A stretch of 64,000 nucleotides of DNA from Pseudoscleropodium purum (lineage: Eukaryota; Streptophyta; Bryopsida; Hypnales; Brachytheciaceae): NCBI GenBank assembly GCA_963969395.1, contig OZ017805.1, positions 5,208,001 to 5,272,000 on the forward strand. The letters are read 5' to 3'. Position 1 is the stretch's first letter; each line of letters starts with the position of its first letter. Below are positions 37,401 through 48,130 of this stretch, one piece after another. The position numbers and the translations under genes are program-made. The notes beneath the pieces were generated by a model. It made no database searches. It saw only the letters and a program-made list of their open reading frames with translations, and was not told the DNA's origin.

Positions 37401-39637
37401 TACATTTCGTAGAGCTTCCACCGCTGCCCTCACCTGTAATAGTCACAAATATTGAAGCTCTGATTCGCGCATGACAACAACACTCTGCAAGGGCAGTGGA
37501 TGCACCAAAAGAGCAATGGGCATAATGAGAGATACATACCTCATCAAGTTGCATGATAGCCTGTGAGGCACCTGCGGCATCAAGAGGGAGAACATTGTAG
37601 GGAACATATATTTCCTTCTTCTGCTCCACGTCTGCTGCTGCTGCAATAATCTGCAAAGACGTCACAGTCCCAGAAGGAATAACTAACAACTCCGAGCACA
37701 TCCACGTAATAAGCACAAGAACACAACAATTCATGCGGTTGGAAATTCGACGTTTCCTAACTTGTTGAAAAGAGTATATGCAGGTAAAACCTGGACTCAA
37801 AGATCATGGTCCACAATCCAAACCTCAGGAGTTAACAAATATCAGGAAATATAAAAACCTCAGGTGGTGGTTCTTCAGCCTTATCACGATTCACAGCCTT
37901 CAAGACCTCGAAAAGCACAGATGCTGTTTGATAAGCCGTTGCTAATTGCGCCCTGCAGAAACGCAAAGGTTCCACACATTGACTTCCAGAATTGGGGAGA
38001 TGCAGAGATTCATATTAAAATGTAGAAATTTCAATGAACAGCAAACTCAACTTGGATGTGGCAGTCAAAATTCTGTCAACTCCAAGAATGAAACACGGAA
38101 ATTTTCAGGTACTCTGTTTGAAGATGAGAAACATTGTCTCAAACCACATAAAACATTGGGGAAACTTGAAATTTCTAATCGACTTTTAATCATATTCCAT
38201 TTACTAACGATCTTGATATCTATAATATGTCATGCAGTTATGATTTGCCAGTTTCAAACACGATTGAGGGATTCAAAGCTGTTGTTTCGAGGTGTTGTAA
38301 GTACGATGATCATGGAACATTTTCGTCATGGGTTCCGAAATAAACGAGATATAAAAATTTGAAATTTGATATTTCAGAGTTAAAAAAACATCATAAGCTC
38401 CAGGATATTCGATTAGACAAAGTGAACGCTACAGCGCTGTGCAGAAACAAGACAGAGTGAAGTTCTCAAAGCTCAAATTTCAAACTCAACTTGGACATTG
38501 TAATGTAGAATGCATCTAGTTGACCAAACAACGTACACCAGCGACCGAAATCCACCTACAACTTACTCAGACATTCAGTCGTGACCAATGTAAGACTTGC
38601 AAAAATCAATCACAGTCTGAAAGAGTACAATCTGAATCTCACTGCGACACCATACAAAATCACAACTTCATAGAAGAAGATTAGGAAACAGATCCTTCAG
38701 CAACTACAAACCCAAAGATCATCCCAACTGAACTTAGCAGCGACAACTGGCAGCATAAAAACATCAGATTTGTATCAGAAACCTGTCTGAGTGCTCAGCC
38801 CCGTCGAGAGCCTTCACATAATCATTGTAGTAATTTTGATAGTAGCTTTGAATTTCTCTTGCATCACTCCGTCGATGTCTTAATGCAAGGGTTGGCTCAC
38901 TATCCTGTGCATAGATATCAATGGTTGAGAATCAGAATCTGACCAACTTTCCTGAAATTACCAAAGACAGTCTCTGAGCAATAGTTAGATGTTGAGCCAA
39001 ACATAATATGCCTCGAACCTCAGAGTATACAATAATAACAGAGTTAACATTCCTAGACCCTCACAATTTTAATGCAATTCCCGTGGGACTTTTAAAAGTA
39101 TCAAAAAACGGGGTTGATCCGGAACTAGTCTACGACTGACCCTCTCGAGTCTCTGCAGCAAAGCTGTTTTGAATTGTCGGACACCGCGCCCACTGGAAGT
39201 AGGATCAATACGGTGCGCTTTCTCGAAAGCATGGTAACGACCTGTCATTGGCCACAATTAAAGATCACATGTCATGTTAGTCCAGGAAACTCGAACTCGA
39301 ACTCGAACTCAAGGCTAGATTTAAAAATCAAACCGTAGTTACCATTTCACAAAGGACATTCATCGATGAAACAAAAGTAAAGAGGGTTCTGCGATACACC
39401 GCCACTAGCGTCTTCTACATCAAATATCAATTCACAGTCATACGCACATAGGTAAGCAACCCTGGCACTCGAAGCCTCGATTTCATTAGCAACTCGCAGG
39501 ATTGGAGCAATGGTTGCCAATGAAGACGGTACCACCTCACTGTCAAAAACCTCCGTAAGCCCACCGGCAGTATACGTCCGGGATAGCCGTCGGGGCAGAT
39601 CCGCAGCCCCGGACTCAAGCCTTCCGCCAGAGGCCAT
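23202..39637 (-). CDS. CalS5: Callose synthase (1,3-beta-glucan synthase, GT48), CalS5/GSL2-like, 42 exons, complete
   Basis: Plasma-membrane enzyme that polymerises UDP-glucose into callose. Exons in transcript order: 39637-39448, 39241-39141, 38904-38783, 37952-37859, 37650-37540, 37433-37308, 36641-36549, 36398-36307, 36027-35901, 35519-35382, 35217-35141, 35026-34948, 34553-34428, 34246-34129, 33983-33649, 33495-33443, 32872-32812, 32501-32420, 32317-32268, 32151-32065, 31880-31755, 31563-31466, 31131-31047, 30634-30468, 30201-30078, 29964-29852, 29428-29296, 29161-29010, 28753-28644, 28424-28287, 28129-28061, 27771-27582, 27405-27189, 26995-26880, 26572-26489, 26291-26179, 25955-25726, 25436-24829, 24726-24537, 24388-24338, 24164-23982, 23429-23202. 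They sum to 5,787 nt, i.e. 1,928 aa plus TAA, a normal length for the family. All junctions are GT-AG and in phase, except a GC-AG intron after exon 14. The ATG is preceded in frame by TAA five codons upstream. CalS5 class is inferred from signatures such as [20 protein letters not shown] and the C-terminal ILAG-basic tail. Least certain: the exon 32 acceptor and the exon 39 donor. Confidence 0.95.
25726..28424 (-). other. Callose synthase exons 30-37: core of the GT48 glucan synthase domain
   Basis: Residues about 1124-1509. Signatures in order are [19 protein letters not shown] (the part of the family proposed to bind UDP-glucose), [133 protein letters not shown] and [17 protein letters not shown]. 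Every conserved block I know for plant GT48 enzymes is present with no gap, so I infer a catalytically competent enzyme. A downstream acceptor was chosen for exon 32 because it restores the family spacing. Confidence 0.93.
28644..31880 (-). other. Callose synthase exons 21-29: start of the large cytosolic loop
   Basis: Residues about 755-1123. Family signatures in order are [115 protein letters not shown] and MLSFSVLTPYF. The loop is cytosolic in the family model and leads into the catalytic part. Residues about 992-1030 (glycine, lysine and serine rich) are the least conserved. One internal intron, between exons 24 and 25, contains a tandem duplication described separately. Confidence 0.92.
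30191..30402 (-). repeat. 106-bp tandem duplication spanning the intron 24/exon 25 border
   Basis: Two adjacent units, 30191-30296 and 30297-30402, align along their length with a period of 106 bp. They share, for example, the segment starting GTATATTAGTAAA at 30221 and 30327 and the segment with GATGCGATTCTTTACAG. The first unit includes the first 11 nt of exon 25 and its acceptor. The second sits upstream in the intron and carries a mutated copy of that border. Confidence 0.85.
32065..34553 (-). other. Callose synthase exons 13-20: first membrane cluster
   Basis: Residues about 451-754. It starts with the conserved [21 protein letters not shown] segment, cut here to [12 protein letters not shown] as the core. 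About six hydrophobic helices follow: near 478-498, 510-537, 555-575 ([12 protein letters not shown]), 600-625 ([18 protein letters not shown]), 661-680 ([16 protein letters not shown]) and 714-740 ([14 protein letters not shown]). Between them lie [26 protein letters not shown] and YTWHEFFPN, all family signatures. This matches the N-terminal transmembrane group that precedes the large cytosolic loop in plant callose synthases. Confidence 0.9.
33984..34128 (-). other. GC-AG intron 14 of the callose synthase gene
   Basis: Exon 14 ends CAAG and the intron opens with GCAAGC. The acceptor is TTATGCAG. The phase-1 junction rebuilds a GCA (Ala) codon, giving RLIQAFLDVV, which fits the family. The nearest downstream GT would break the frame. 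GC-AG introns are a known minor class with exactly this strong flanking consensus. Confidence 0.85.
34948..39637 (-). other. Callose synthase exons 1-12: N-terminal cytosolic region (Vta1-like and FKS1 domains)
   Basis: Residues 1-450. Residues about 30-130 contain the family signatures [19 protein letters not shown] and [16 protein letters not shown], and the stretch to about 200 corresponds to the Vta1-like region of plant callose synthases. The block around 205-310 ([39 protein letters not shown]) is typical of the family. Residues about 320-450 form the FKS1-type domain with [39 protein letters not shown] and [11 protein letters not shown]. In known callose synthases this part is cytosolic and thought to receive regulatory input. 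No stops, frameshifts or missing blocks were found. Confidence 0.93.
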
Positions 39638-40150
39638 TGCCGCCTCACAAGATTAAGGTGCTTTGGTTACTAAAGACATAAGAAACAGAAGTTCAAACTA
39701 CTGGTAGGAAAGACCTACAACAAATATCTCCGTAATATACAATATTAAAGAGAAATGAATGTTCAATGTTCTCATCCTTGTGCATCCAAGGATGTTGGCA
39801 AACATGAACCAACAAGACGAAACATTCAAAAATTCACATGTATCGTAAGCAGGGACAGTGCACTCCAATGTGGGACGAAAGGGCTTCAGTCGGCGGCTCG
39901 CCGATGCAGCAAAAGGCGAAACGCAAGGGAGGAAACGTCCCAACTCTTAGAGTCCCATATCAAACACTTTCCTCTCCCCTCAATCACTCATATCCCAAAG
40001 AGATCATCGTTTAGAAGACGCGATCGTCGACAGTCAGCAAGAGCCCTAAACCGCACCTGCAAGTCGCGAAAGCCACTAGAGTCGGATCAGCAAATTGCGC
40101 ACCACCGCAGAGCCAGTGAGCAGCAGTGATGACAAAAAAGGACCTTCGCA
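39638..40150 (-). promoter_or_regulatory. Probable 5' UTR and core promoter zone of the callose synthase gene
   Basis: The 500 bp upstream of the start codon differ in composition from the AT-rich DNA beyond 40200. CG dinucleotides cluster at 39885-39945 and 40015-40090, while the repeats elsewhere look CpG-poor, as methylated DNA usually is. An in-frame TAA lies five codons before the ATG. I cannot place a TATA box or a transcription start, and a 5' UTR intron cannot be excluded. Confidence 0.45.
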
Positions 40151-40559
40151 TTGAGCCACCAGGCCATTATGGCTCATTACTTGAATGAACAGCACATACA
40201 GTACTGTACTCTACAGCAGGGTCCAAAATAATTCGAATTTTTTCTCCCAAACTAAGAACTTTGAAAAGACAATTTCACCAATTCACAAGCTATAAATTGC
40301 GTTGGTAAAGTCTATTTCATAATTTAATAAGTCTACAATATAAAATTATGGTATCATATTAATATTATTATGAAAATAACACATAACAAAGTGTCTACTA
40401 TCTTTTGTTGAAATAATTGCTTGCATTTTATCAAGTATATTTTTAACCCTATAAACACAAGCTAGTCTTCAAAGAAATCATCATTTTTCAATACCATGGC
40501 AATCAACTACTTAAAAAAATGGAAAAGTATTCATTGGAAGTCAAACTATTATAGACGAT

Positions 40560-41400
40560 GTTCCCTTTTCACAACAAAACTTCAAAGATGAATAGTTGCA
40601 CTTCTATCCTATACAAGAAAGTTCTCTGTCATTCATCGCACACTTAGTGTCCGCAACAACATTATAGGGTTAATGACGGTATAGAGTTGCTCCAAAGATA
40701 TTGTATTCTACATTGATTGAATAGTTTGCACCAATTCTTCTTTATTTCTTAGTCTACAACAATGTCGCAACAAATTTTTGATAATCTTCTATACATTCTC
40801 TATAGGGTTCAAGAACAAAGAGTTTTTGGTTCTAATTAATTTTATTCAACCATGAGCTTGTCTCAATTGCAATGGAATTAAGCTATAGTGGACTAAGTTT
40901 TGTCATCTATAATTGTCAATTGCCTAAGGTGGTAATCCAAAAAATAACCACCAGTTAATGTTTTTTCATTTTCAAAAAGAACTTTACAAAATCACTTGTT
41001 GTCTTTCCGTTTGAAAGTATAACTCAAGTGATCATTTATCAAAGCCACTAAATGCCCCCTAAACCATCTTAAAAGTACAATTAGACTTGAAAGATGACAC
41101 TATACAATACCATACATATCTTTCATATGATTTTTGCCACACTCTAATTTGCCCTTGAATTCTTACGACCAATTTCAAATGATAATTCATTTGATCAATG
41201 ACATTACACCAATCTCCAAAATTTCAACTTTCATAAGTTCAAGCAAATGTAAGCCTATCCTCTTCATGCTTAACTTTAAATAGGGCTTTTTTGGGTGCAA
41301 TCCAATATCTAAAGGCCATTTCATGTAGGTATGACTATATTTTGTTATGATATACATTCAAATGACTTAATATTTCTAATAGTAGTTGTCTTTTTCTGTT
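40560..41400 (-). pseudogene. Tc1/mariner-type (IS630-Tc1) transposase remnant
   Basis: Stitching minus-strand frames gives, in order, KHEEDRLTFA and NFGDWCNVI (about 41300-41190), then IRVWQKSYERYV, TFKMV and GAFSGFDK (about 41140-41040), which resemble the VW.KPGERY and VWGCFSG region. Next come FLNPIENVYRRLSK (about 40820-40780), matching the DLNPIEN.W motif, and a tail with NIFGATLYRH. The order and spacing fit a Tc1/mariner DDE transposase. Stops and shifts occur every 20-40 codons, so it is a fossil. It lies about 0.4 kb upstream of the callose synthase promoter zone. Confidence 0.7.
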
Positions 41401-42071
41401 TGTAACAAAACATGAAAACATCCTAGCACCATGATCAAACAATTTTGCAATGACTCACATTAATTTTACAAGGACTCTATACTTCCACAAATCTTCTAAT
41501 ATGTCAAAACAATAGAAATGGTCAATTAAGACTACTCCAATCTCTTTGTATTCATTCCACTCTCATACATCTCCACAATATAACACTTTTCTTTAATATA
41601 CAATATTCTTTATATCATGGTACTCAAGAGTCCATCAATTGATTTTGTAACAATAAAAAAAACAATTAGAGGATTGCAAGGCCAAGAACATCAATTCACT
41701 TCTATGCAATCTAACTTTTCATGATGTTGCTTATTATAATGCAATGAAATTTGATGTTCCATTGTCTAAAACCCTTAAAGCCCAAGGCCTTTTTGGGTTT
41801 TAAAATATCATTGTTTTTGAAGTGTTATATAAAGATCTAAATGTCACCAAGGTATATATATCTTAATCATACAATCTTGTAGTGTATGTATTGTACATGA
41901 AATTAATCAAATTTGAAGTCAATTGGCTACATAGATCACAAGGTTATAATGTTTTAGTGTTGAAAAAAGATGTTGAAATTTTCCTAGCAATACATTTGGA
42001 GGTGAAATTTGATTTCTTAACCTACTTAAATGAAAAAATTTTGAATCATAAAGTGACTCAAAACCAACATA
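41401..42071. other. AT-rich, no gene seen
   Basis: One 68-codon plus-strand frame (41882-42088) without known motif. It may include the end of the mariner-like element, but I could not find a terminal inverted repeat pair by eye. Confidence 0.35.
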
Positions 42072-44923
42072 TAATAGTACTCTCTTAATCCAACCCAATT
42101 ACCCAGAAATCCAGATTCCTCCTCACTTGTTTTTCTCACATTTTAACACTCTAAACAATAGACCAACACTATTCGAACACAAAGTTGAAGCCAGAATGTC
42201 CACCAAGTGGTTCAGATTATAAAAGGGAATGAAATACAATAGAATAATTGCTAGGATGGAATGAGAGGGCAACAAACTTGTCCACCTTTAAAAACCAAAA
42301 CCAACACCTAAAAAGCCAAAAAAGCACCCCGAAAATTAGGGTAATCAAACAATGAACACCCTGGGATATTTGGAAAGTTCATAGCCCAACTATTCCTAAA
42401 AATCTAGATCCTGGGCCCATACTCAGGAAACCCGTTCCAAAATCTAAAAATAAAGATCCTAACTATAACTTCCAATTAACTATCTACCTTGTCGTGCCTT
42501 CTTTGTATTGCTTCTGCTTTGGCTGCTCGAAGTCTACACTGAAGCCTTCATCGGTAAATTCTTCATTGACGACCGAGTCTAAGGTTTCTATGGAATTTTC
42601 GGAGGTGAGTCTTCATCATCTGTCTCTTCTTTGAATTTGAACTTCAACACATCCTCTTTCGACTCCTCGATCTCTTGAATCTCCAGATTTTTGGCTTGAG
42701 GCAACTTACTTAGCTTAATCTGAATATAATTCCGCTTTGGCGTCAACTCTTGCATATGCGAGAAGTCTTCCGCATGAGATCCGATCCGATTTGTCATTGC
42801 TCCAATCCATGCGTCGAGGTTGCTACGAACAATCAATCCGAGTGCCACAAACTTTCTAGTTGTGATTCTTTCAAGTAGTAGAAGAATTGAGACAGAAACT
42901 TCTTGCTCTGCCGGAACGGACTTCCTACTCGATTCTTTCTCTAACTTAGGTATCATTTGTTCTATAGGAGTCCGCGCTTAACTGACCAATGGACTGACAA
43001 GTGGAGTAAGTATAGACTTCAATTCTTTCGATTGTGGCTAAATTGGACCACTAGAAGTCTACCGGACTTGAGTCTTTCAAACCAGGTTATCTCAGAAATA
43101 TGCTTCTGAGGACTTTTGGAAGCCTTTCTAAGTCAATTGCCCGTTCTAGATCTAGGTACCCCAGCAACTTGCACATGTCCTTCAAGACAACTCCCATCCA
43201 GGCTTCAAAATTGACTAGGATCTTAACCATCCTTGATACGGTCATATGACCTTCTCTCTCCAACCAAGAGGTTTAGAGGTCAACTCTGATCACCGTATAT
43301 TTTGGAATCATTACTAGTTCTCTCAAGTCATGGACAAGTCAAAAAGCATTTGTCTCCTTTTGTCTCGCCGCATTCAGCTCCCCTTCTGTCCACTCTAATT
43401 GGGACTTGAGGCTATCCTTTTATTCTTGTAACTTTTGGATTTGTTTCTCTTTTTGTCAAAACTCTTTCGGGTCAGGCCATTTTTGGATCTCTTCCAAAAT
43501 CTTGTCCAACTCCACCTTGAGCTCAGCCAAGATGAGGAGTACATGGTCCTCCAAGTCGCTATATATCTATTTGGCTTGCTACATCCACTAGATTCCAACT
43601 TTAAAGAAATCCAAGTATTCATGATGTTCCAGATCTGAATTCGGCTCCCCTCTATGCGGCATTCCCACCTTCCCTTGTGCAACCAGATTCATAGACTTCC
43701 TTCGTTTCCAGTTGGCCGTTACTTCTTCTTCTAGTTGTCTTTCTTCTTTGGATTCCTTCTCTTGCTTCTCCAACTCATTCGTCATGCCGTACTTCAGGAT
43801 CTTGACTTCGGTGTTGTCTTGAATCGTTTCCTGAGCACTCAAGACTTCTTTGTGATGTTAGAGGTGAAATAGATATGGGGTGATAAGGCTGTGTTTTGTC
43901 CTGGCCACATGATCAACTAGTTTCCCCACTACGCCCTGAATTACTCTCCTCTAATACACAATCCGATCCTCTAAGGCCCTAAAGATGGTTTTAGCCACTA
44001 TGACTGTAACCTAGGTATATTTTTTTGGATACAAGATCAAAATGAGGAATTCCAATACCTATTTATACCTTTTGTTCTTACAATCACTGATAGCAAAACC
44101 TTTCCTTGCATAAGCCTGACTCCGAAATTTTCCGATAACGTACTTATTCACCCTTCCAACTAATCCAAGTCCACTCTTTTTGAACAAATACACATCCGCC
44201 CAGATGTCTTCCATCCAAGCTACAGGTTGACCTTTCATTGTCAACTCGTATTGGTTCGAAACTTCGTAAATGAGTTCCTGAATCATCTACTCGTTCTTCA
44301 TACTCCACAACCTATCTAACAATCCAACACACTCAATATACATGAGGTCCTCTTCTAACTGTGCTAGGTGGACCAAATCGGAAGGAATGATCAGAGAGAC
44401 CATTCGAACTGCTACTACAGACTTTCATGCAACTAAATCATTAGCGGCTACTATGAATCACCAACACCCAAAAACCTAATCTAGTGCAAACGACACGGAC
44501 CTTTCCATTCTCTCCCTATCACAGTTGCTAACTCACCACTCTTTCTCTCAACTATGCATCCATGAGATTCAGCAATCAAAAAGGGAGAAGAGTGAAGTGG
44601 TGGTGGGTTTTAGTACCTAGCGCGTAGCTGACAATTCCTAGTAGAGAATGGGTAGAAGACTGTTCCCCTAATAGTACCCTAGTTCCTTAGACCAAAACCC
44701 TACAATTGGGTTTCAAGAATCCAGAACTTTTTCGGATCCCAAATCCGTATTAGATTTGTTTCCATAACGATAGTAATGATTCTAGCAATCCAGAAATTGA
44801 CTATTTTCACAATGGTCTTAAGGTAGCCAAAATCTCTATGGGTTATAAAAAAAAAAGAATTGTAAGTCTTTCTAATCCTATTCTAGACTAATCCTATCCG
44901 GTTTAAGTTTTCATGCTTCCACA
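42072..44923 (-). repeat. Repeat family copy C, long form lacking the 3' tail
   Basis: The 5' end is at 44923 (TGTGGAAGCATGAAAAC in element direction). Leader, ORF1 and spacer are present. Homology stops near 42072 inside the second coding-like block, so about 0.75 kb of the 3' end seen in B and E is missing. Confidence 0.75.
42484..44454 (-). pseudogene. Degenerate ORF1 of repeat copy C
   Basis: The start codon is lost (ATG to ATA near 44454). Open stretches are 44059-44286 (IYEVSNQYELTMKGQPVAW), 43588-43842 (ending in the WKRRKSMNLVAQGKV block) and 42588-42956 (SHAEDFSHMQELTPKRN and ESKEDVLKFKFKEETDDEDS). It ends at the TAG at 42484-42486, preceded by KEGTTR, the same C-terminus position as copies B, E and G. 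Function unknown. Confidence 0.65.
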
Positions 44924-46249
44924 CCCTTCTAAGTCTATAGCCCTTTTCGGATCCAAGTACCTTAGTAACTTTCACATCTCCTTCAAGATAACTCCCATTG
45001 AGGCTTCAAAGTTGACCAAAATTTTCACCATTTTAGACTAGAGCATGTGGCTTTTCTTCTCTAACCAGGCGGTGTAGAGGTCAACTTTGATCACCATATG
45101 CTCCAGAACCATTACCAGTTCCTTCAGGCCATGGACAAGTCGGAGAGCATCTTCTTTCTTTTGTCTTGTCGTATTCAGCTCTCCCTCCTTACATTCTAAG
45201 TAGGATTTGACGTCATTCCAGTTTCTCTCTAAGTTCCGGATCTACTCTTCTTTCTCATGCAACTCTTTTGGATCTGGCCGTTTGTAGATTTCATCCAAAA
45301 TCTGGTCCGGATCCACCTTCAACTCGCCCAAAATATAGAGCAAGAAATCCACCATATTGCCATGCATCTACTGGATTTTTTGCATCCATTGGAATCTGGT
45401 TTCAAAGAAATCCGAGTCTTTTTGCGAATTCGAAAGTTGGTTGGGCTCCCCTCTATCCGAAGTTGACACTTTCCCTTGTGCAGCTAAATCCGTGGACTTT
45501 CATCGCTTACTCCCTACAACTCCATCTTTTCTTTCCACTTGTCCTCTTTCTCTAGAACCTTCTTCTTCTTCATCCGTTAGGCCATACTTCAGGGTCTCAA
45601 CTCCGGTGTTGTATTGGATCGTCTTCTGACCCCCCAAGACTTCCTTGTGATGGTAGAAGTGGAACAGATATGGGCTGATATGGCTATGCTTCACCTTTGA
45701 CACGTGATTAGCTGGTTTGGATACTATGCCTTGAATCACTCTCCTCCAATGGACAACCTAATCTTCCAATGCTCCAAAGATGGTGTTAGCCATCGTGACC
45801 ATAACCCGAGTCGACTTTTCCGGATATAAGATTGGAATAAAAAATTCCAACCTCCGTTTATGCTTCTCATCCTTGCAAGCACTAATAGCATAATCCTCCT
45901 TTGAATGAGCCCGACTCCGAAACTTTTTGCTCACATATTTATTGGATTTGGAGGTTAATCCAAATCTGGTCTTTTTGAACGAATTGACATCCGTCCAAAC
46001 GTCTTCCGTCCAAGCTACAGGTCGACCCCTCACTATCAATTCGTACTAGTTCGAAGCCCCATAAATGAGCTCCTAGATCATTTCTTCATTCTTCATGCTC
46101 CATGGCTTTTAGATAAGCTTGACACACTCGATACACATCAAATTCATTTCTAGCTGTTGTCAGCTGACTAGTTCAGAAAGAATGACCGGACAAACCATCT
46201 GGGTTGTAACTATTGACTTACGTGGAGGCGGATTGCCACCCTCCACCAT
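44924..46249 (-). pseudogene. Degenerate ORF1 of repeat copy D (3' truncated)
   Basis: ATG at 46249 (MVEGGNPPPRKSIVTTQMV). Preserved blocks are KKTRFGLTSKSNKYVSKKFRS and FFIPILYPEKSTRVMVTMAN (45758-46039), then ISPYLFHFYHHKEVLGGQK (45500-45739). Several stops interrupt it, and the coiled-coil and C-terminal parts end at the junction with copy C. Confidence 0.6.
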
Positions 46250-46723
46250 GAATCACAAACCCCTGAAAATCTAAATCTAGTGCAAACTCCACCGCCCTTC
46301 CCTTTTTTTCCTTAACACAATCACTAACTCACCACTCTTTCTCTCAACTACACGTCTAAGGAGTTCAACAAATGGAGAGGGAGAAGAATGGGGGTGGCGG
46401 TGGGTTTAAATATCCAATGCGTGGCCGACAATTTCCAAAGGGGAACGGATAGGAGACCATTCCCATAACGGTACCCTAATTCCCTAAACTAGAATCCTAT
46501 GCCATAGGTCCTCTAAATCCAAGACTTTTATGGTTTCCGGATCCATCTCTAATCCAGCTCCGTAACATCCGTAACGACTCTAGCAATCCAAAAACTGGCT
46601 ATTCTAAGAATAGTCCTAATAGAGCCGGAATCCCTATGTGTTACTAAAAAAATAAAAAATTGTAAAACTACTTAACTTTATTTTAGCCTAATTCTACCCG
46701 GATTGAGTTTCCATACTCCTACA
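44924..46723 (-). repeat. Repeat family copy D, 5' half, joined directly to copy C
   Basis: The 5' end is at about 46723 and homology runs through the leader and the first two thirds of ORF1. It stops at 44924, exactly where copy C begins. The last D sequence ('ctaagtctatagcccttttc') aligns with copy C near 43130-43150. Either C inserted into D and D's remainder was lost, or the two were joined by recombination. Confidence 0.7.
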
Positions 46724-47399
46724 CAAAGCAACTTGGATACAAAAGTGGAATAACGGGGAGTTCAACGATTTTTCCATGTAGTTCATCTAGCAGTTGGAAT
46801 TTCACTTGTGGTGTTGGATAATTAGCATCTTCGTAAAGCTTTCTAAAATAGTTGGCAACATTGATGAATTCCGAACTTCGCTAGAGTGCAAAGGAGATTG
46901 CAAGCAGAAAACTATAAAGCACAGCTTCTAATTTGGAGAACTATCTACAACGCCATCATTTACAAGCATAATAGAGACTAGAGAATTCTATAGTCAAATT
47001 GATGGTTGGTGCAGAGCATAAGAAATTCCCTATACTAAGTATCTTATATTGCTTGTAGTCAAGAATAGAGTTAGCAAAGGCTTCGCATTGAAGGTGACCA
47101 TTAGGAGCAAGAAACATGAAAATGCTCACCATTTGTAATGCAAATGATTGTCCATTATAATATATATCATTCACCTTTACAAAACAAATAGAAAATTAGA
47201 TAAAGGACTGATAAGAAGATATGAGCAAGAGAGAAAGTTGCCCATCATAGAAAGAAACCTTGAGCTACATTTTAGCTCGACTTGAGTTCTAATGCAAAAC
47301 TACCCAATGTTGCTTGCATACTCTATAAGTCAGTTCGATCCAAACTGAACTTCATACCTCTAGATGTTGAGCTAATTAACACTAGCGGATCTATGAACC
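46724..47399. other. Coding-like fragments without recognised family
   Basis: Minus-strand frame 46956-47174 (MNDIYYNGQSFALQMVSIF) is open for 72 codons and lies downstream of the FCP1-like remnant in the same orientation, so it may be a trailing part of it. No motif recognised. Confidence 0.3.
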
Positions 47400-48130
47400 A
47401 CCTCTATGAACTTGTCGTATTCCTAATGATTTGTTTCCTTGAAAAGCATCCTTGGTCCAATTCTCCTTGGTCCATTTGTCCTAAACAACTTCAGACCCTC
47501 ATCGCAATTGACATGTAATCAATTAAACTAGGAAAGTAGGACATTAAAGAGATAGGTGTCCTTGTCTTCATTCCCTTGATTGTTCTAAGTATCAACAAGT
47601 ACTACATTTTTTGGATTATTCATGATATACTTGCAAGGGCTGTTGTCCACTATAATGGTATTGGTGCAAACAAAATCCCCCATAAAGCTAGAGAAGATTG
47701 ACTCTAGATTTTTAAAGAACAATTCCTTATCAATTTTAAGTTCCTTGTACAAAGTCAAAACAAAGTCAAAATAGTTCTGCTTGGTTCTATCTTTGCATTT
47801 AATAGTCTTATAGGAATCTTGTCCAAGAATACATACGAGCATTTTTCCTCTACAAAATTGATACTTAGAAATTTCTTCTATAATGATTTTTTTCATGGAA
47901 CTCCGCACTGAAATATATGCAATTTTCTCTAACTCTTCTAAGAAAGCTAAGCAACTAGATTGTACATACACTGCCTTTGGCCCTACAATCATAGCAACTA
48001 TTGCAAAATGTGGCTTAAAATGATGGTTGAACTACTTCATTGACCCTTTTGACTTCCACTCTTTGGCAATACAAAGAATTCCATTGAGGTTTAGAATGAC
48101 ATTGATCTACTTCTCGCCCACTCTAGACCT
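47400..48130 (-). pseudogene. FCP1/NIF-type (CTD phosphatase-like, HAD fold) remnant a
   Basis: Minus-strand order: INVILNLNGIL (near 48090), at the place of the catalytic DLDGTL motif but with both aspartates changed to asparagine. Then come FLEELEKIAYISVRSSMKK, KELFFKNLESIFSSF and NTIIVDNSPCKYIMNNPKNV (open frame 47585-47992). A tail with CDEGLKLFRTN follows near 47490. The order matches plant FCP1 homology domains. Stops before and after the 135-codon open part, and the catalytic changes, show a dead copy. Confidence 0.6.

Noticed and set aside
39427..39648. Upstream ATG ([10 protein letters not shown] frame) as the callose synthase start
   Set aside because: It is out of frame with exon 1. 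The ATG at 39637 gives the conserved N-terminus and is preceded in frame by a TAA.
39755..40129. 124-codon plus-strand frame over the callose synthase promoter zone
   Set aside because: It is arginine-rich because of CpG-rich DNA, has no motif and runs antisense to the presumed 5' UTR. It is probably open by composition only.
45257..45629. Plus-strand frames of 69-95 codons in copy D
   Set aside because: They are antisense shadows of ORF1 and are not conserved as open in the other copies.
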